Shown: piece after piece, positions 48,653 through 57,685 of the stretch
Layout of the letters: every line of letters starts with the position of its first letter
How positions within the stretch are numbered: the stretch's first letter is position 1
Assembly: GCF_003315345.1 (NCBI RefSeq)
Contig: NZ_QNRO01000021.1
Coordinates: 1 to 64,000, forward strand
Direction of reading: 5' to 3'
DNA from: Marinobacter pelagius
GTDB lineage: Bacteria; Pseudomonadota; Gammaproteobacteria; Pseudomonadales; Oleiphilaceae
DNA: 64,000 nucleotides
The notes under the pieces: generated by a model
Told to the model about the DNA's origin: nothing
Databases searched by the model: none
Seen by the model: the letters and a program-made list of their open reading frames with translations, nothing else
Position numbers and translations under genes: made by a program

Positions 48653-48668
48653 AGCATTTTCCCTGCCA
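48653..48668 (-). promoter_or_regulatory. RpoN (sigma54) promoter candidate for the Kelch protein
   Basis: On the minus strand TGGCAGGGAAAATGCT matches TGGCACG-N4-TTGCW at 10 of 12 positions with the correct GG-to-GC spacing. The expected start is near 48642, 45 bases before the ATG. A short CTCCGG/CCGGAG hairpin (48638-48654) overlaps the start region. Confidence 0.55.
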
Positions 48669-48788
48669 GCCGCGCACTTCAGGCCTCAATACAATGTGAT
48701 ATGCTCAGGCGTAATCTGCCTGTGCCAGCGCCTTGTAAGGTTTATCGACAGGCGCTTTGTCAGCGCTTCACTCAAGGACGACGCAAAC

Positions 48789-49739
48789 ATGAATCTCTTT
48801 CTGACCAGAGCCTGGCAGGACGCCTGGTGGAAGCACTGGGGTTCGACCCCGGGTTTTGAGCTCGTGAGTGAAGGTCGGGATTGCTCGGGGCTTTATCTGG
48901 ACCACTACAGGTACAAGGCCGTTTTGCCGGTAACCTGTCTGCAGTTCATCGGCACGAATTATCGCCGGCTCTCCACGCCCCGTACTGAGTACAACCGCCT
49001 TCCTGCTGCCAGTCCCGGTGAGATCTTTTCTGTGGGATGGAGTGAGGCGGTGCTCTCTGACATGGCAGAGGACTCACCGGGTGTCCGAACTCTTCTGGAT
49101 TTGGCTGGCCAACACCGGTGCCTGGTTCGACGAATTGGTGAAGATGTTGCCTACTCCATTCGTGCAAAAGGCCTTTTCAGCGATTACCTGGCGGGCCTGG
49201 GTCGTGGTACACGTTTAAGGCTGTTCAACCGTCGTTCGGTCCTGGAGCAGCTTGGTAGCGTGACCATCGAGAACTGGTGGCCGGAGAAACCTGTCTCATT
49301 TTTTGAGTGGCTGAATGAATTCCATCGCGAACGCTGGGGTCATCCTTGTTTCAACGAGACCAGTCTGTCGTTTCATCAGGAGTTTTTGAAAAATATTGAG
49401 CACGAGGGTGGTAGGCCGGATCTGTCGGTGCTTTGCGTTTCGGGCAAACCGGTTTCTGTGCTCTACAATGTCCTGTATGGAAATGTGGCATATAACCTGC
49501 AGGCCGGGTTTATGGAGGGTTTCCATAAAAAACTGGCCTTGGGTACCCTGCACCTGGGATACAGTATCGAAGCGGCGTTCGAAAATCGCGATGTTGGAGC
49601 CTTTGATCTGTTGGCGGGTGGAGGAAAGAATGAAGACTATAAGGCGAAACTCGCAACCGATCGAACACCCCTGGTATCGCTGATGCTGGTGCGTAGTCCG
49701 TTCTTCAAACTGCTGTACCGTATCAAGGACTCGAGGTAG
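48789..49739 (+). CDS. GNAT-type (CelD/FemAB-like) acyltransferase of the XrtA locus
   Basis: A 316-residue cytosolic protein of the CelD/FemAB-like GNAT group that regularly accompanies xrtA. The C-terminal half carries the acyltransferase pattern: SVLCVSGKPVSVLYNVLYGN, YNLQAGFMEGFHKKLALGTLHLGYSIEAAF and FDLLAGGGKNEDYKAKLA. Relatives attach amino acids or acyl groups to glycan precursors. The ATG at 48789 was chosen for AAGGAC upstream and fit to the family; the longer frame has no support. It is 11 bases ahead of xrtA and divergent from the Kelch gene. Confidence 0.82.
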   Translation: MNLFLTRAWQDAWWKHWGSTPGFELVSEGRDCSGLYLDHYRYKAVLPVTCLQFIGTNYRRLSTPRTEYNRLPAASPGEIFSVGWSEAVLSDMAEDSPGVRTLLDLAGQHRCLVRRIGEDVAYSIRAKGLFSDYLAGLGRGTRLRLFNRRSVLEQLGSVTIENWWPEKPVSFFEWLNEFHRERWGHPCFNETSLSFHQEFLKNIEHEGGRPDLSVLCVSGKPVSVLYNVLYGNVAYNLQAGFMEGFHKKLALGTLHLGYSIEAAFENRDVGAFDLLAGGGKNEDYKAKLATDRTPLVSLMLVRSPFFKLLYRIKDSR

Positions 49740-49750
49740 ATATTCCGGAC

Positions 49751-51298
49751 ATGGACCGTTCCACACTTCAAACGCATTCCCCATGGCTATTGCCAATTAT
49801 ACTTCTGGCTGGAACCGGGGTTGCTGTCTGGCCATCTCTCCAGGTGCTGTTCAGCCGCTGGCAGAAGTTCGATGAATCATACTCCCACGGCTTCCTCGTT
49901 CTGATCGTGTGCGTAGCGCTCTCCGTGCGCAAATGGTGGATTGTTCGTCCGGTCAACGGGTTTTATCCGGCCTGGTTATTTCCTCTTGCCCTGGCAGCCG
50001 CTGTTTATCTTGCCGGCAGTATCCTTCTCGTGGAGGCGTTCCAACAGATAGCCATGGTCCCTTTGTTCCTTGGTTTGCTGTTGTTGATTTGGGGCTGGAG
50101 ACAGGCGTCTGCGTTCTTCCTCCCGGTTGGTCTGTTTATTTTCGCTATTCCGGTATGGGATTACCTGTCCTGGCCACTGCAACTGATCACTGTCGCGGTA
50201 AACCAATTGCTGCTGTCAGCACTTGGCATCAATTTCACCGTTGAAGGCGTGTTTGTTTACTTCCCGGGTGTGGGGGCCTTTGAGATCGCCCATGGCTGTT
50301 CCGGCCTGCGTTATCTCCTGGTTGGCCTGACGATTGCCACCATCTACGCGGAACTCAGCTATCATCGCCTGACAGAGCGAGTGATCCTCCTCATTGCAGC
50401 TGCGCTACTGGCGATGGTTGCGAACTGGATCAGGGTGTTCGTAATTATTTATGTTGGCTATGAATCCAACATGACGTCCTCGCTGATCTGGGAGCATGAC
50501 TATTTTGGCTGGTGGGTCTTTGCCGGAACACTCGTCCCGTTGTTTGTGTTGGCAAGGTACCTGGAGCACAGGCACGTGCCTACTGCCGAGAAGTCCGCTG
50601 GCACGGCTGCTACCGAGAGCAGTGGCGGACTGAAAGCCTGGATGTCACTGGTTCCGGCGTTGGCTTTCGTAACCCTTGCATGGGCGGTCGAATCTTCTAA
50701 GGCAGCGGGGGATTATCAGGGCTCAGGCAGACATGGCTTCGAGCTTCTTCCGTCGGAACAATGGTTACCTTTGTTCCAGGGTTCCCTCGGTGGATGGCAG
50801 CCGGCGATTCAGCAGCCGGATCTGGAATCGTCCGGAGTGTTTGTTGAGAGGGACGAATTGCAGTCAGGTCAGGCTCAGCCTGAATACTATGTCGGTCTCT
50901 TCACCTATAACCAGCAACGCCCGGGCAGCGAAGTCGTCCAGTATGCAAATCGCCTTTATGATGCCGATATGCTGATTCCGCAGCAGACCTTCGCAGTTCC
51001 GGCCGGAGGGGATACAACCTTGAACGGCCTTGCACTGAAGTACAGGCAAAGCGAATCCCGGGTCTATCTTGCTTATGGCTACTATGTGGAGAGTTTCTGG
51101 CAGGCCGATGAGCTGAGGGCCAAGCTTGCCCAGTTACCCGGAATTTTCAATAACCGTTCTGATGCATCGTTGCTGGTGATTGGCGTCCGGTGCGACGCCT
51201 GCGATGGAAAGGCCAGCCTGGAACGGCTGGCCCCCCTCGTCCGCGAGCGGGTCGAGAGCCGCCTGGATGAGCGGTTCGGGGCCGCCGGGACCAACTGA
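49751..51298 (+). CDS. xrtA: Exosortase A fused to EpsI domain
   Basis: A 515-residue inner-membrane transpeptidase-like enzyme that cleaves PEP-CTERM proteins. The exosortase part (residues about 10-270) has eight or so helices. The catalytic cysteine is in AHGCSGLRYLLVG (Cys183), the arginine in ANWIRVFVIIYVG (Arg228) and the histidine in WEHDYFGWWVF (His249). After a further helix (about 295-315) comes a periplasmic EpsI-type domain (about 330-510), including YVGLFTYNQQRPGSEVVQYANRLY. XrtA proteins fused to EpsI are known in such loci. GAGGTAG lies before the ATG. Its visible substrate is the PEP-CTERM protein at 19215. Confidence 0.93.
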   Translation: MDRSTLQTHSPWLLPIILLAGTGVAVWPSLQVLFSRWQKFDESYSHGFLVLIVCVALSVRKWWIVRPVNGFYPAWLFPLALAAAVYLAGSILLVEAFQQIAMVPLFLGLLLLIWGWRQASAFFLPVGLFIFAIPVWDYLSWPLQLITVAVNQLLLSALGINFTVEGVFVYFPGVGAFEIAHGCSGLRYLLVGLTIATIYAELSYHRLTERVILLIAAALLAMVANWIRVFVIIYVGYESNMTSSLIWEHDYFGWWVFAGTLVPLFVLARYLEHRHVPTAEKSAGTAATESSGGLKAWMSLVPALAFVTLAWAVESSKAAGDYQGSGRHGFELLPSEQWLPLFQGSLGGWQPAIQQPDLESSGVFVERDELQSGQAQPEYYVGLFTYNQQRPGSEVVQYANRLYDADMLIPQQTFAVPAGGDTTLNGLALKYRQSESRVYLAYGYYVESFWQADELRAKLAQLPGIFNNRSDASLLVIGVRCDACDGKASLERLAPLVRERVESRLDERFGAAGTN

Positions 51299-51322
51299 TA
51301 AAAGGCAATTCTTTCGCTTCAA

Positions 51323-53338
51323 TCACGGCACCTCAGCGGAAACCGGCTCAGAGGGGGCACTGCTCAGTCCATTGGTATCCACCACCCGAATCGTGAAGTA
51401 CCAGGTTCCTGACGCCAGGTCGGTAAACGTGTAATCATCCTCCGCACCATCCACGTTGACGCTCTGGCTCAGGTTGGCCACGTCCTGCCCGTAATTGATG
51501 ACATAGTAGTCGATCTCCGAGAGGTCGATAGAGGATCCGTCCATGCGTGTAGAGGGTGCTGTCCATGTCAGGGTGACGGTGCCTTCGGTTTCCGTTGGCG
51601 CCGGCTCACTGGTTTCGGGTGCGGTGGTCTGTGATGAGTCGTCCGAGACACTGGTCAGTGTGTACGGATCAAGCCCGCTCTCGTAAGCTTCGAGATTGGT
51701 AATGCCCGAATCGTTGTTCACGCCTTCGGCATCAGGCACCCAGGCATTCAGGCCATACTGAAGTTCCCAGGTGTCCGGGATGCCATCGCTATCGGAATCG
51801 ACGCTGGCCATTTGGGTCATATCCGGCGAGACCACAGTGCTGGCGGTATCGATGTTGGAATTGGTACTGAGATTTCGAGCACTGTACTGCGCCACGGCGG
51901 TGCCCGTGCCTTCATAGTACTCGATGGTGAGCAGCAGCTCCTCGCCAGCGTTCAATGACTGGTTATAGGTAAAGGTTGTGGGAGCATGGGAAGTCCAGTC
52001 GTTGATTACAAGTTCTCCATTCGCATAGAGGCGGACGCCATCATTGGTACGGACCGAGAACTCATAATCATTCGTTCCACTTGAGTGAGGTGCCGTAAAA
52101 ATACCGCTCCAGCGGACGGAGAAGTTATCACTGGGGCTTTCCGGGATTGGAGCACCGTTGCCCCAGTTGAAATCGACGGTTTCATCGACTTGCACCGCGA
52201 GCAGGCGTTCAAAGTTGGTGCCGGAAAAGTATTGCCCTGTGAAACCGGTCACGTAGGCGATTTCACCGGTCTCTGGTGCTGGTTCGGGTTCCGGCTCCGG
52301 TTCCGGAGCAGGGCTGTCCTCTGGATCATTAAGGTCCGTTCCCGCAACATGTTCTTCGAGGTTGGTATACCCATCATTGTCGAGGTCCCCGGAGGCGTCG
52401 TTCGAATCGAGAGGATCAAGCCCATAGGCGTACTCCGCGCCATCCGGAATGCCGTCGTTGTCGGAATCCGGATTTCCTTCTGCTGTGCCAATTAGGAACT
52501 CATCCGCGGCGGACAGGAGATCCTGGTCCGGGTCGCTGGTGGCGTCCGAAGCATTATTCGGATCGAGTCCGTGTACGATCTCCCAGTTGTCGTAGAGGCC
52601 GTCCTGATCCTCATCCAGTGGTGGGTATGATGGCTCGAAGGCCAGGCCCTCCGAGCCGTCGAGGAACCCGACTCGATAACCGAGATTGTAAGCCTCCTGG
52701 GTAGTCTGGCCTGTATCTGTTTCTGGCTGTGCCCAGCTGTAAATATAGGAACTGCCCACCACTTGTTGTGAGATCTCTGGCCCTTCCCAGGCAACCGCAA
52801 AGTGATCGCTGCCGTAGCCCTCTTTCTGCAAAACTTCGAAATAGTAACGCTGATCGGAGTCGAGGGTGATATAGCGGGAGGTTTGTGAGGAGTACTTGGT
52901 AAATTCGTTGATATTGGTCCAGCCAGGAACCAATGAGATCAATTCAATGTTGTCTGGAGAGTCTGAGGTGCTGAGCCAGAGCTCGGCCTCATCGTTTCCA
53001 CTCAGGAAGAATCGGTACTCTCCCGAGGCTGGCGGGCTTATGAAACCCCTTACATAGGATCCATAATAATCCGCTCTATTCGCAGGATCTTCCAGACTGG
53101 ATAGCTCTGAGACCTCATCCGGATTATCCGGGAATTTGGTGGACGAAGTCATCGTCTCAATTTTGGTGCCATCCAGGTTGTCAAAGTACCGGACCTCCAC
53201 CTTTCCGGGCTCACTGGTCTCCGGAACTGCGGCAGTAGGAGGAAGAGACTCTATGTCACGGTACTGCCAACTCTGGCAGCCCGTCACGAACGCTATGGTG
53301 CATCCCAGCCCAAGAACCTTGCCCACAGACACAGTCAT
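51323..53338 (-). CDS. Lipoprotein with two PA14, thrombospondin-3 and fibronectin-III domains
   Basis: A 671-residue lipoprotein; the lipobox is AFVTGC (Cys about 21). PA14-like domain 1 spans about 45-205 (GFISPPASGEYRFFLSGNDEAELWLS). Calcium-type thrombospondin-3 repeats follow (DEDQDGLYDNWE, NPDSDNDGIPDGAEYAYGLDP, DLDNDGYTNLEEH) and a PEPEPEPEPAPE linker. PA14 domain 2 spans about 360-495 (GIFTAPHSSGTNDYEFSVRTNDGVRLYANGE), then VDSDSDGIPDTWELQYG, and a C-terminal fibronectin-III domain. PA14 domains bind sugars in many surface proteins. AGGAAGGTGG precedes the ATG. It is downstream of prsT and convergent with xrtA, so an outer-membrane polymer-binding anchor is plausible. Confidence 0.83.
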   Translation of the reverse strand: MTVSVGKVLGLGCTIAFVTGCQSWQYRDIESLPPTAAVPETSEPGKVEVRYFDNLDGTKIETMTSSTKFPDNPDEVSELSSLEDPANRADYYGSYVRGFISPPASGEYRFFLSGNDEAELWLSTSDSPDNIELISLVPGWTNINEFTKYSSQTSRYITLDSDQRYYFEVLQKEGYGSDHFAVAWEGPEISQQVVGSSYIYSWAQPETDTGQTTQEAYNLGYRVGFLDGSEGLAFEPSYPPLDEDQDGLYDNWEIVHGLDPNNASDATSDPDQDLLSAADEFLIGTAEGNPDSDNDGIPDGAEYAYGLDPLDSNDASGDLDNDGYTNLEEHVAGTDLNDPEDSPAPEPEPEPEPAPETGEIAYVTGFTGQYFSGTNFERLLAVQVDETVDFNWGNGAPIPESPSDNFSVRWSGIFTAPHSSGTNDYEFSVRTNDGVRLYANGELVINDWTSHAPTTFTYNQSLNAGEELLLTIEYYEGTGTAVAQYSARNLSTNSNIDTASTVVSPDMTQMASVDSDSDGIPDTWELQYGLNAWVPDAEGVNNDSGITNLEAYESGLDPYTLTSVSDDSSQTTAPETSEPAPTETEGTVTLTWTAPSTRMDGSSIDLSEIDYYVINYGQDVANLSQSVNVDGAEDDYTFTDLASGTWYFTIRVVDTNGLSSAPSEPVSAEVP

Positions 53339-53451
53339 CCACCTTCCTGGTTAATGAAAAGATCTGTTAAGTATGGTTCTCGCCGGGTAGGGCGCCAGCA
53401 TGCCCTTGGATCGTTTTGCTCTTTGCGCCTGAAGCTTATATCGCTGGCTGC

Positions 53452-56133
53452 TTACAGTTTCTCCAGCAGGGCGTCCGCCTTCTCTTGTTGCCCTGTGGCC
53501 TTGTAGGCTTCCGCCAGATGCAACGCGATCTGTTCTCCCGGTTCAAGCTCATAGGCTTTCTCGAGAATCGGAAGGCTATCCTCGTGGAATCCCTTGTTGA
53601 ACAGGATCCAGCCATAGGTATCCGCCACAGAGCCGGATTGCGGTGCGAGTTTATAGGCACGCTCGGCCAGTTGCAGTGCATCCGGATGATCCGACTCGAA
53701 GTAGAGCCAGGCCAGGTTGTTCAGGGCCAGAATGTTGTCACTGTCCAGCTCGAGGGCCCTCTTGTACGCCTGTTTTGCCTTGTCCGGCTGCGTCTGATTT
53801 TGCGCAAAAAGAGCGAGGGTCAGGGGCAGGCGTGGATCGTTGGGCCAGGTTTGCATTGCCTGTTCGAGAGCAGCGATGGCCGCTTCCGGATCGCCGGCTC
53901 GATTCAGTTCCCTGGCGTGGGCCAGTTCTGTAACCACACGGCTCTGCTTTTCCAGCGCCAGCTGATACATGCGGGCAGCCGCCTTGTGATTTCCCTCATT
54001 GGCAAGGTATTCCGCTTCGACAACTAATGGGCGGTCGGACTCGGGATGTGCCAGGCGGGTTTCCTCGACGATCCTGCGCGCTTGTTCCGGCCGCCCCTGT
54101 CGGAACGCAAGGCTGGCGGAGGCAACGGCTATGTCGAGTTGATCGGGGAAGAGAGCACGGCCGCGATCCAGCAGTCGTTGAGCTTCCGCTGTGTTGTCTT
54201 CTGCCATCTTGCGCGCGGCCGTGTCGTAGTAGAGCTTTGCCACCAGGGGTTCCGCTTCGGCGGGCTGGTTCTCGGCAGTGCGTTCCAGGAGGATAGCCGT
54301 CAGTTCATCGGCCCTGGTGTGGTTTTCGGCCAACAAGGCCTGCTCAAGCAGCACCATTCTCGGTGCGATGGCGTCCGGCTGCCCGGCAAGAATCTCTTCC
54401 ATATCCGCTGCAAGCTCTTCGGGCGTCAGCAGTTCCGAGAGGCCCCTGATCGCCTCGGTGGTGTTCGGTTCGGTCGCCAGGGCTTCCCGGTAATGGGCAA
54501 TGGCAGCGTCCCTGTTTTCCCGGTAAAGGGATAGCCGGGCCAGAGCGACAAGGGGCGCGGCCGTTTCGGGCGCAGTCTCTCGGGCCTGTTCAAAGTAGCG
54601 TTCCGCCGCGTCGGGCTCTTCGTTTTGCAGCGCCAGTTCGCCGCGAACCAGCAAGGCCCGGCTGTTTTCGGGCTGCTTCTCGATCCATTGCTCCGACGCT
54701 GCCACCGCCTGGTCTAGCTGACCGTTGGATGCGTAGGCCTGCACCATCAGTTGCCAGGCATCGTCCCGGAGCGCCGGTACGTCGGTGAGCATCCGGATGT
54801 GCTCCAGGGCGTCTTCAGTCCGGCCGGCCTGCACGAGGTAGCGGGCATAACGCAGCCTGAGAGTGTGATAGTCAGGCTTATTGGCGAGAGCCGACTCGAT
54901 AATCCGCTCACCGGTTTCCGAATCCCCGCTGGCGAGGGCCGTGATTCCCACCAGTGCCATGACGGACGGATCACTCTCATTTCCTTCCAGATCGGCAATC
55001 GCTTCCCTGGCACCTTCGATGTCATTCAGGCTCAACCGGGTGGCGGCGAGCAGTTTGCTTGCCGCTTCCAATTCGCCGGTTTCTGCGATGGGCGCCAGCA
55101 GGCTCTCGGCTTCTTCGACGCGCCCCTGTCTGAGGCGAATCAAGCCCAGTAACAGGGCGCCTTGCTGATGTTCCGGCGCCTGCGCCAGGATCTCTTCGAG
55201 ATAACCCGCGGCGGATTCCAGGTCATTCTCCTGCAGGGCTGCCTGTGCCGCGGTCAGGTTGGCCTTGATGGTTCCCGGTGCGGACTTTGCGAGAATCTCC
55301 TCGTAGACAAAGGCTTCTTTGGCTTTGCCTTGCGCCCGCAGGACATTGATCAGAGCAGAGATGGTCTCGTATTTCCGGTAGGTCATTACGTCGTACTGGC
55401 CGATGTCCTCCAGGGCGCGAATATAGGCGGTTTCCGCCTCGCCCCATTGTTCGTTAGCTTCGGCTATCCTGGCTTTCAGCAGCCAGAGTTCCGGGTGGCT
55501 CTCGTCAATCTGGCTGGCGGTATCCAGCAGTTCGTTTGCCTGTTCGGGGTCGCCGGACAACCAGGCAACCCGGGCGAGGCCAATAACCGGCATGATGGCG
55601 TTGCCGTTGGTGTCACGGGCCTGCCGATATACCTCGCCGGCCTGCTCGAGTTGCCCGGAATCAATCAGGATGCGGCCCTTCAGCAGGTCGGCCTCAAGCT
55701 GCTCTTCACTACCCGGCGAGTCGAGCTGCTCCAATGTGGCGAGTGCCTGCTCGTGTCTGCCTTTCATTAAAAGGGCTTCGGCCCGGATGAGGTGGGCGCG
55801 GTTACGTTCTGTGCTGTTGAGCGACTGATCGGGGATGCGCTCCAGAAGTTCATCCAGTTGTCGCTCGGCGTTGACTGCATCGCCGGCGATTAGCAGGTTG
55901 TTGATAATCAACAGATAGGGTTCGGATCGCTGCGGTTGAAGCTCGATGGCGCTTCGCGCTTCGAGGGTACTCGCCTTGAGTTCTCCCTGTTTCTGGAAGA
56001 AGCGGGCCTGGTCAAGGTGGCTGATGTATTGCAGTTCTTCCTGGGTCATCTCCGTGTCGCTGCCGCATCCCGCGATGCCCAGAACGATTGCGGTTGAGAG
56101 TAACGTTACCCGCAAAACCTCTGCTAGTTTCAT
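53452..56133 (-). CDS. prsT: XrtA/PEP-CTERM TPR lipoprotein PrsT
   Basis: An 893-residue lipoprotein with lipobox LGIAGC (Cys about 23). The body is about twenty tetratricopeptide repeats (for example LIRAEALLMKGRHEQALATLEQL, PLTLALFAQNQTQPDKAKQAYKRALELD, NNLAWLYFESDHPDALQLAERAYKLAP). PrsT is the TPR partner found beside prsK and prsR in XrtA loci and is thought to be a scaffold for polysaccharide or protein export. The ATG at 56133 is preferred because AAGGAAG lies seven bases before it and it gives the lipoprotein signal. It lies 44 bases downstream of prsR. Confidence 0.93.
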   Translation of the reverse strand: MKLAEVLRVTLLSTAIVLGIAGCGSDTEMTQEELQYISHLDQARFFQKQGELKASTLEARSAIELQPQRSEPYLLIINNLLIAGDAVNAERQLDELLERIPDQSLNSTERNRAHLIRAEALLMKGRHEQALATLEQLDSPGSEEQLEADLLKGRILIDSGQLEQAGEVYRQARDTNGNAIMPVIGLARVAWLSGDPEQANELLDTASQIDESHPELWLLKARIAEANEQWGEAETAYIRALEDIGQYDVMTYRKYETISALINVLRAQGKAKEAFVYEEILAKSAPGTIKANLTAAQAALQENDLESAAGYLEEILAQAPEHQQGALLLGLIRLRQGRVEEAESLLAPIAETGELEAASKLLAATRLSLNDIEGAREAIADLEGNESDPSVMALVGITALASGDSETGERIIESALANKPDYHTLRLRYARYLVQAGRTEDALEHIRMLTDVPALRDDAWQLMVQAYASNGQLDQAVAASEQWIEKQPENSRALLVRGELALQNEEPDAAERYFEQARETAPETAAPLVALARLSLYRENRDAAIAHYREALATEPNTTEAIRGLSELLTPEELAADMEEILAGQPDAIAPRMVLLEQALLAENHTRADELTAILLERTAENQPAEAEPLVAKLYYDTAARKMAEDNTAEAQRLLDRGRALFPDQLDIAVASASLAFRQGRPEQARRIVEETRLAHPESDRPLVVEAEYLANEGNHKAAARMYQLALEKQSRVVTELAHARELNRAGDPEAAIAALEQAMQTWPNDPRLPLTLALFAQNQTQPDKAKQAYKRALELDSDNILALNNLAWLYFESDHPDALQLAERAYKLAPQSGSVADTYGWILFNKGFHEDSLPILEKAYELEPGEQIALHLAEAYKATGQQEKADALLEKL

Positions 56134-56177
56134 GTCTGACTTCCTTCGCATGTTCCGGATTTTATTATTGATCTGGC

Positions 56178-57557
56178 TCAGGCATTGTCGGCGAACTCGG
56201 ATGTCTCGATCCTGTACTTGTCGGTCAGGTTGTAGAGCGTCGGGCGAGTGATTCCGAGCAGGCGAGAGGCCTGAGCCATGTTGAAATTGCAGGATCTGAG
56301 TGCCTGGGTGATTGCCCGCCGCTCGGCGTTCTCCCGAACCTGCCGGAGGTTCAGCTGAGTGTCTGAAGGAGTTTGCTCTGCGGGCAGGTCAAGATCCACA
56401 GCCGTTACCCGTTTGCCATCGGCCATGATCGTTGCCCGTTTGACCTTGTTGATCATCTCCCGAACGTTACCGGGCCAGGAATAGGCGGTGATGGCGTTCA
56501 CTGCATCCTCGGTGAAGGTCAGGTTTGGCCGGTCCATCTGTTTGCCCAGGGACTTCAGGAGCGATTGGGCAATGACGAGGGCGTCTCCATCCCTTTCCCG
56601 GAGTGGTGGGATGTCGATAGTGATTTCACTTATGCGGTAGTAGAGATCCTCCCGGAAATCACCGCCTTCGATCAGCTGGCGAACATCACGGTGGGTGGCG
56701 CACACCACGCGTACATCCACCGGGATGGGCTTGACCGATCCAACCCTGTCGATAACACGCTCCTGAAGAAACCGCAGCAGTTTGGCCTGCAGCGCCATCG
56801 GCATATCGCCAATCTCGTCCAGAAAAAGAGTGCCGCCGTTTGCACTCTCGATCTTGCCTTTCTTGCTCTGTGTGGCGCCGGTGAAGGAGCCTTTCTCGAA
56901 ACCGAATAACTCGCTTTCCAGCAAGTTCTCGGGAATGGCGGCACAGTTGATTGCTGCAAAAGGCTTGTCCGCTCTATGGCTGAGATCATGGAGTCCAAGG
57001 GCAAGAAGTTCCTTGCCGGTGCCGGTTTCGCCAGTAATCAGGGTAGTGACATCGGTGGGTGCGATTTTTTCCAGCGTCCTGCAGATGGTCATCATCTGCG
57101 GGCTGGCGGCGACGATGCCTTTTATGCTGGTGCCGTTCTTGTGTTTGGAAAGGTCGCGGTTCTCCCGTTCGAGTTCCGTTAAACGGAAGGCACGATTGAC
57201 CACAAAGGCAAGAATATCGGCATCCAGTGGTTTCTGGTAAAAGTCCGAAGCGCCCATGCCTATGGCCCGGACGGCGTTCTCCTTGTCTTCACGGCCGGTC
57301 ACGACGATGACCTTGGTCAGAGGGGAAAGGCGGAGGATTTCCTCGAGCAGATGAAACCCCTCCGTGGCTCCACCCGGATCGGGCGGCAGGCCCAGATCCA
57401 GTGTCACGACTTCCGGTTCGAGTCGCCGAAGCGCTGTGAGGGCTGATTCGCGGTCCGAAGCGACGGCAACTTCCAGATCATCGCTGAAACACCAGCGCAT
57501 CTGGCTTTGCAGGCCCGGGTCATCCTCTACGATCAGGAGTCGTTTGTTTACAACCAC
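56178..57557 (-). CDS. prsR: Sigma54-dependent response regulator PrsR
   Basis: A 459-residue NtrC-type regulator. The receiver domain (residues 3-125) has LLIVEDDPG and the phosphate-accepting Asp in VVTLDLGLPPDPGG, with VVTGREDKENAVRAI after it. The AAA+ domain (about 145-370) has GETGTGKE (Walker A), ELFGFEKGSFTGATQSK (sigma54 contact loop, GSFTGA form) and GTLFLDEIGDMP (Walker B). A Fis-type helix-turn-helix (NFNMAQASRLLGITRPTLYN) ends the protein. The start is GTG at 57557, after AAGGAA; the longer frame upstream looks non-coding. It is paired with prsK. RpoN-type sites at 19150 and 48653 are likely targets. Confidence 0.93.
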   Translation of the reverse strand: MVVNKRLLIVEDDPGLQSQMRWCFSDDLEVAVASDRESALTALRRLEPEVVTLDLGLPPDPGGATEGFHLLEEILRLSPLTKVIVVTGREDKENAVRAIGMGASDFYQKPLDADILAFVVNRAFRLTELERENRDLSKHKNGTSIKGIVAASPQMMTICRTLEKIAPTDVTTLITGETGTGKELLALGLHDLSHRADKPFAAINCAAIPENLLESELFGFEKGSFTGATQSKKGKIESANGGTLFLDEIGDMPMALQAKLLRFLQERVIDRVGSVKPIPVDVRVVCATHRDVRQLIEGGDFREDLYYRISEITIDIPPLRERDGDALVIAQSLLKSLGKQMDRPNLTFTEDAVNAITAYSWPGNVREMINKVKRATIMADGKRVTAVDLDLPAEQTPSDTQLNLRQVRENAERRAITQALRSCNFNMAQASRLLGITRPTLYNLTDKYRIETSEFADNA

Positions 57558-57685
57558 AACACGTTCCTTGTCATGCTCGCTACAATTTGCCGAAACGGAG
57601 TGTTTCGCAGTGTCCTTACATCTGATTCTTAACCGAACGTTGACACTTTTCAATCACTGTGTACATTCAATTTACGAACCGCCAT

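Noticed and set aside
53339-53451. RpoN promoter for the PA14 lipoprotein (TGGCGCC...CCGGC on the minus strand)
   Set aside because: The GC element is one base out of register and the TT before it is missing.
53416-54027. Plus-strand frames opposite prsT
   Set aside because: The TPR lipoprotein on the minus strand explains the region; the opposite frames are compositional shadows.
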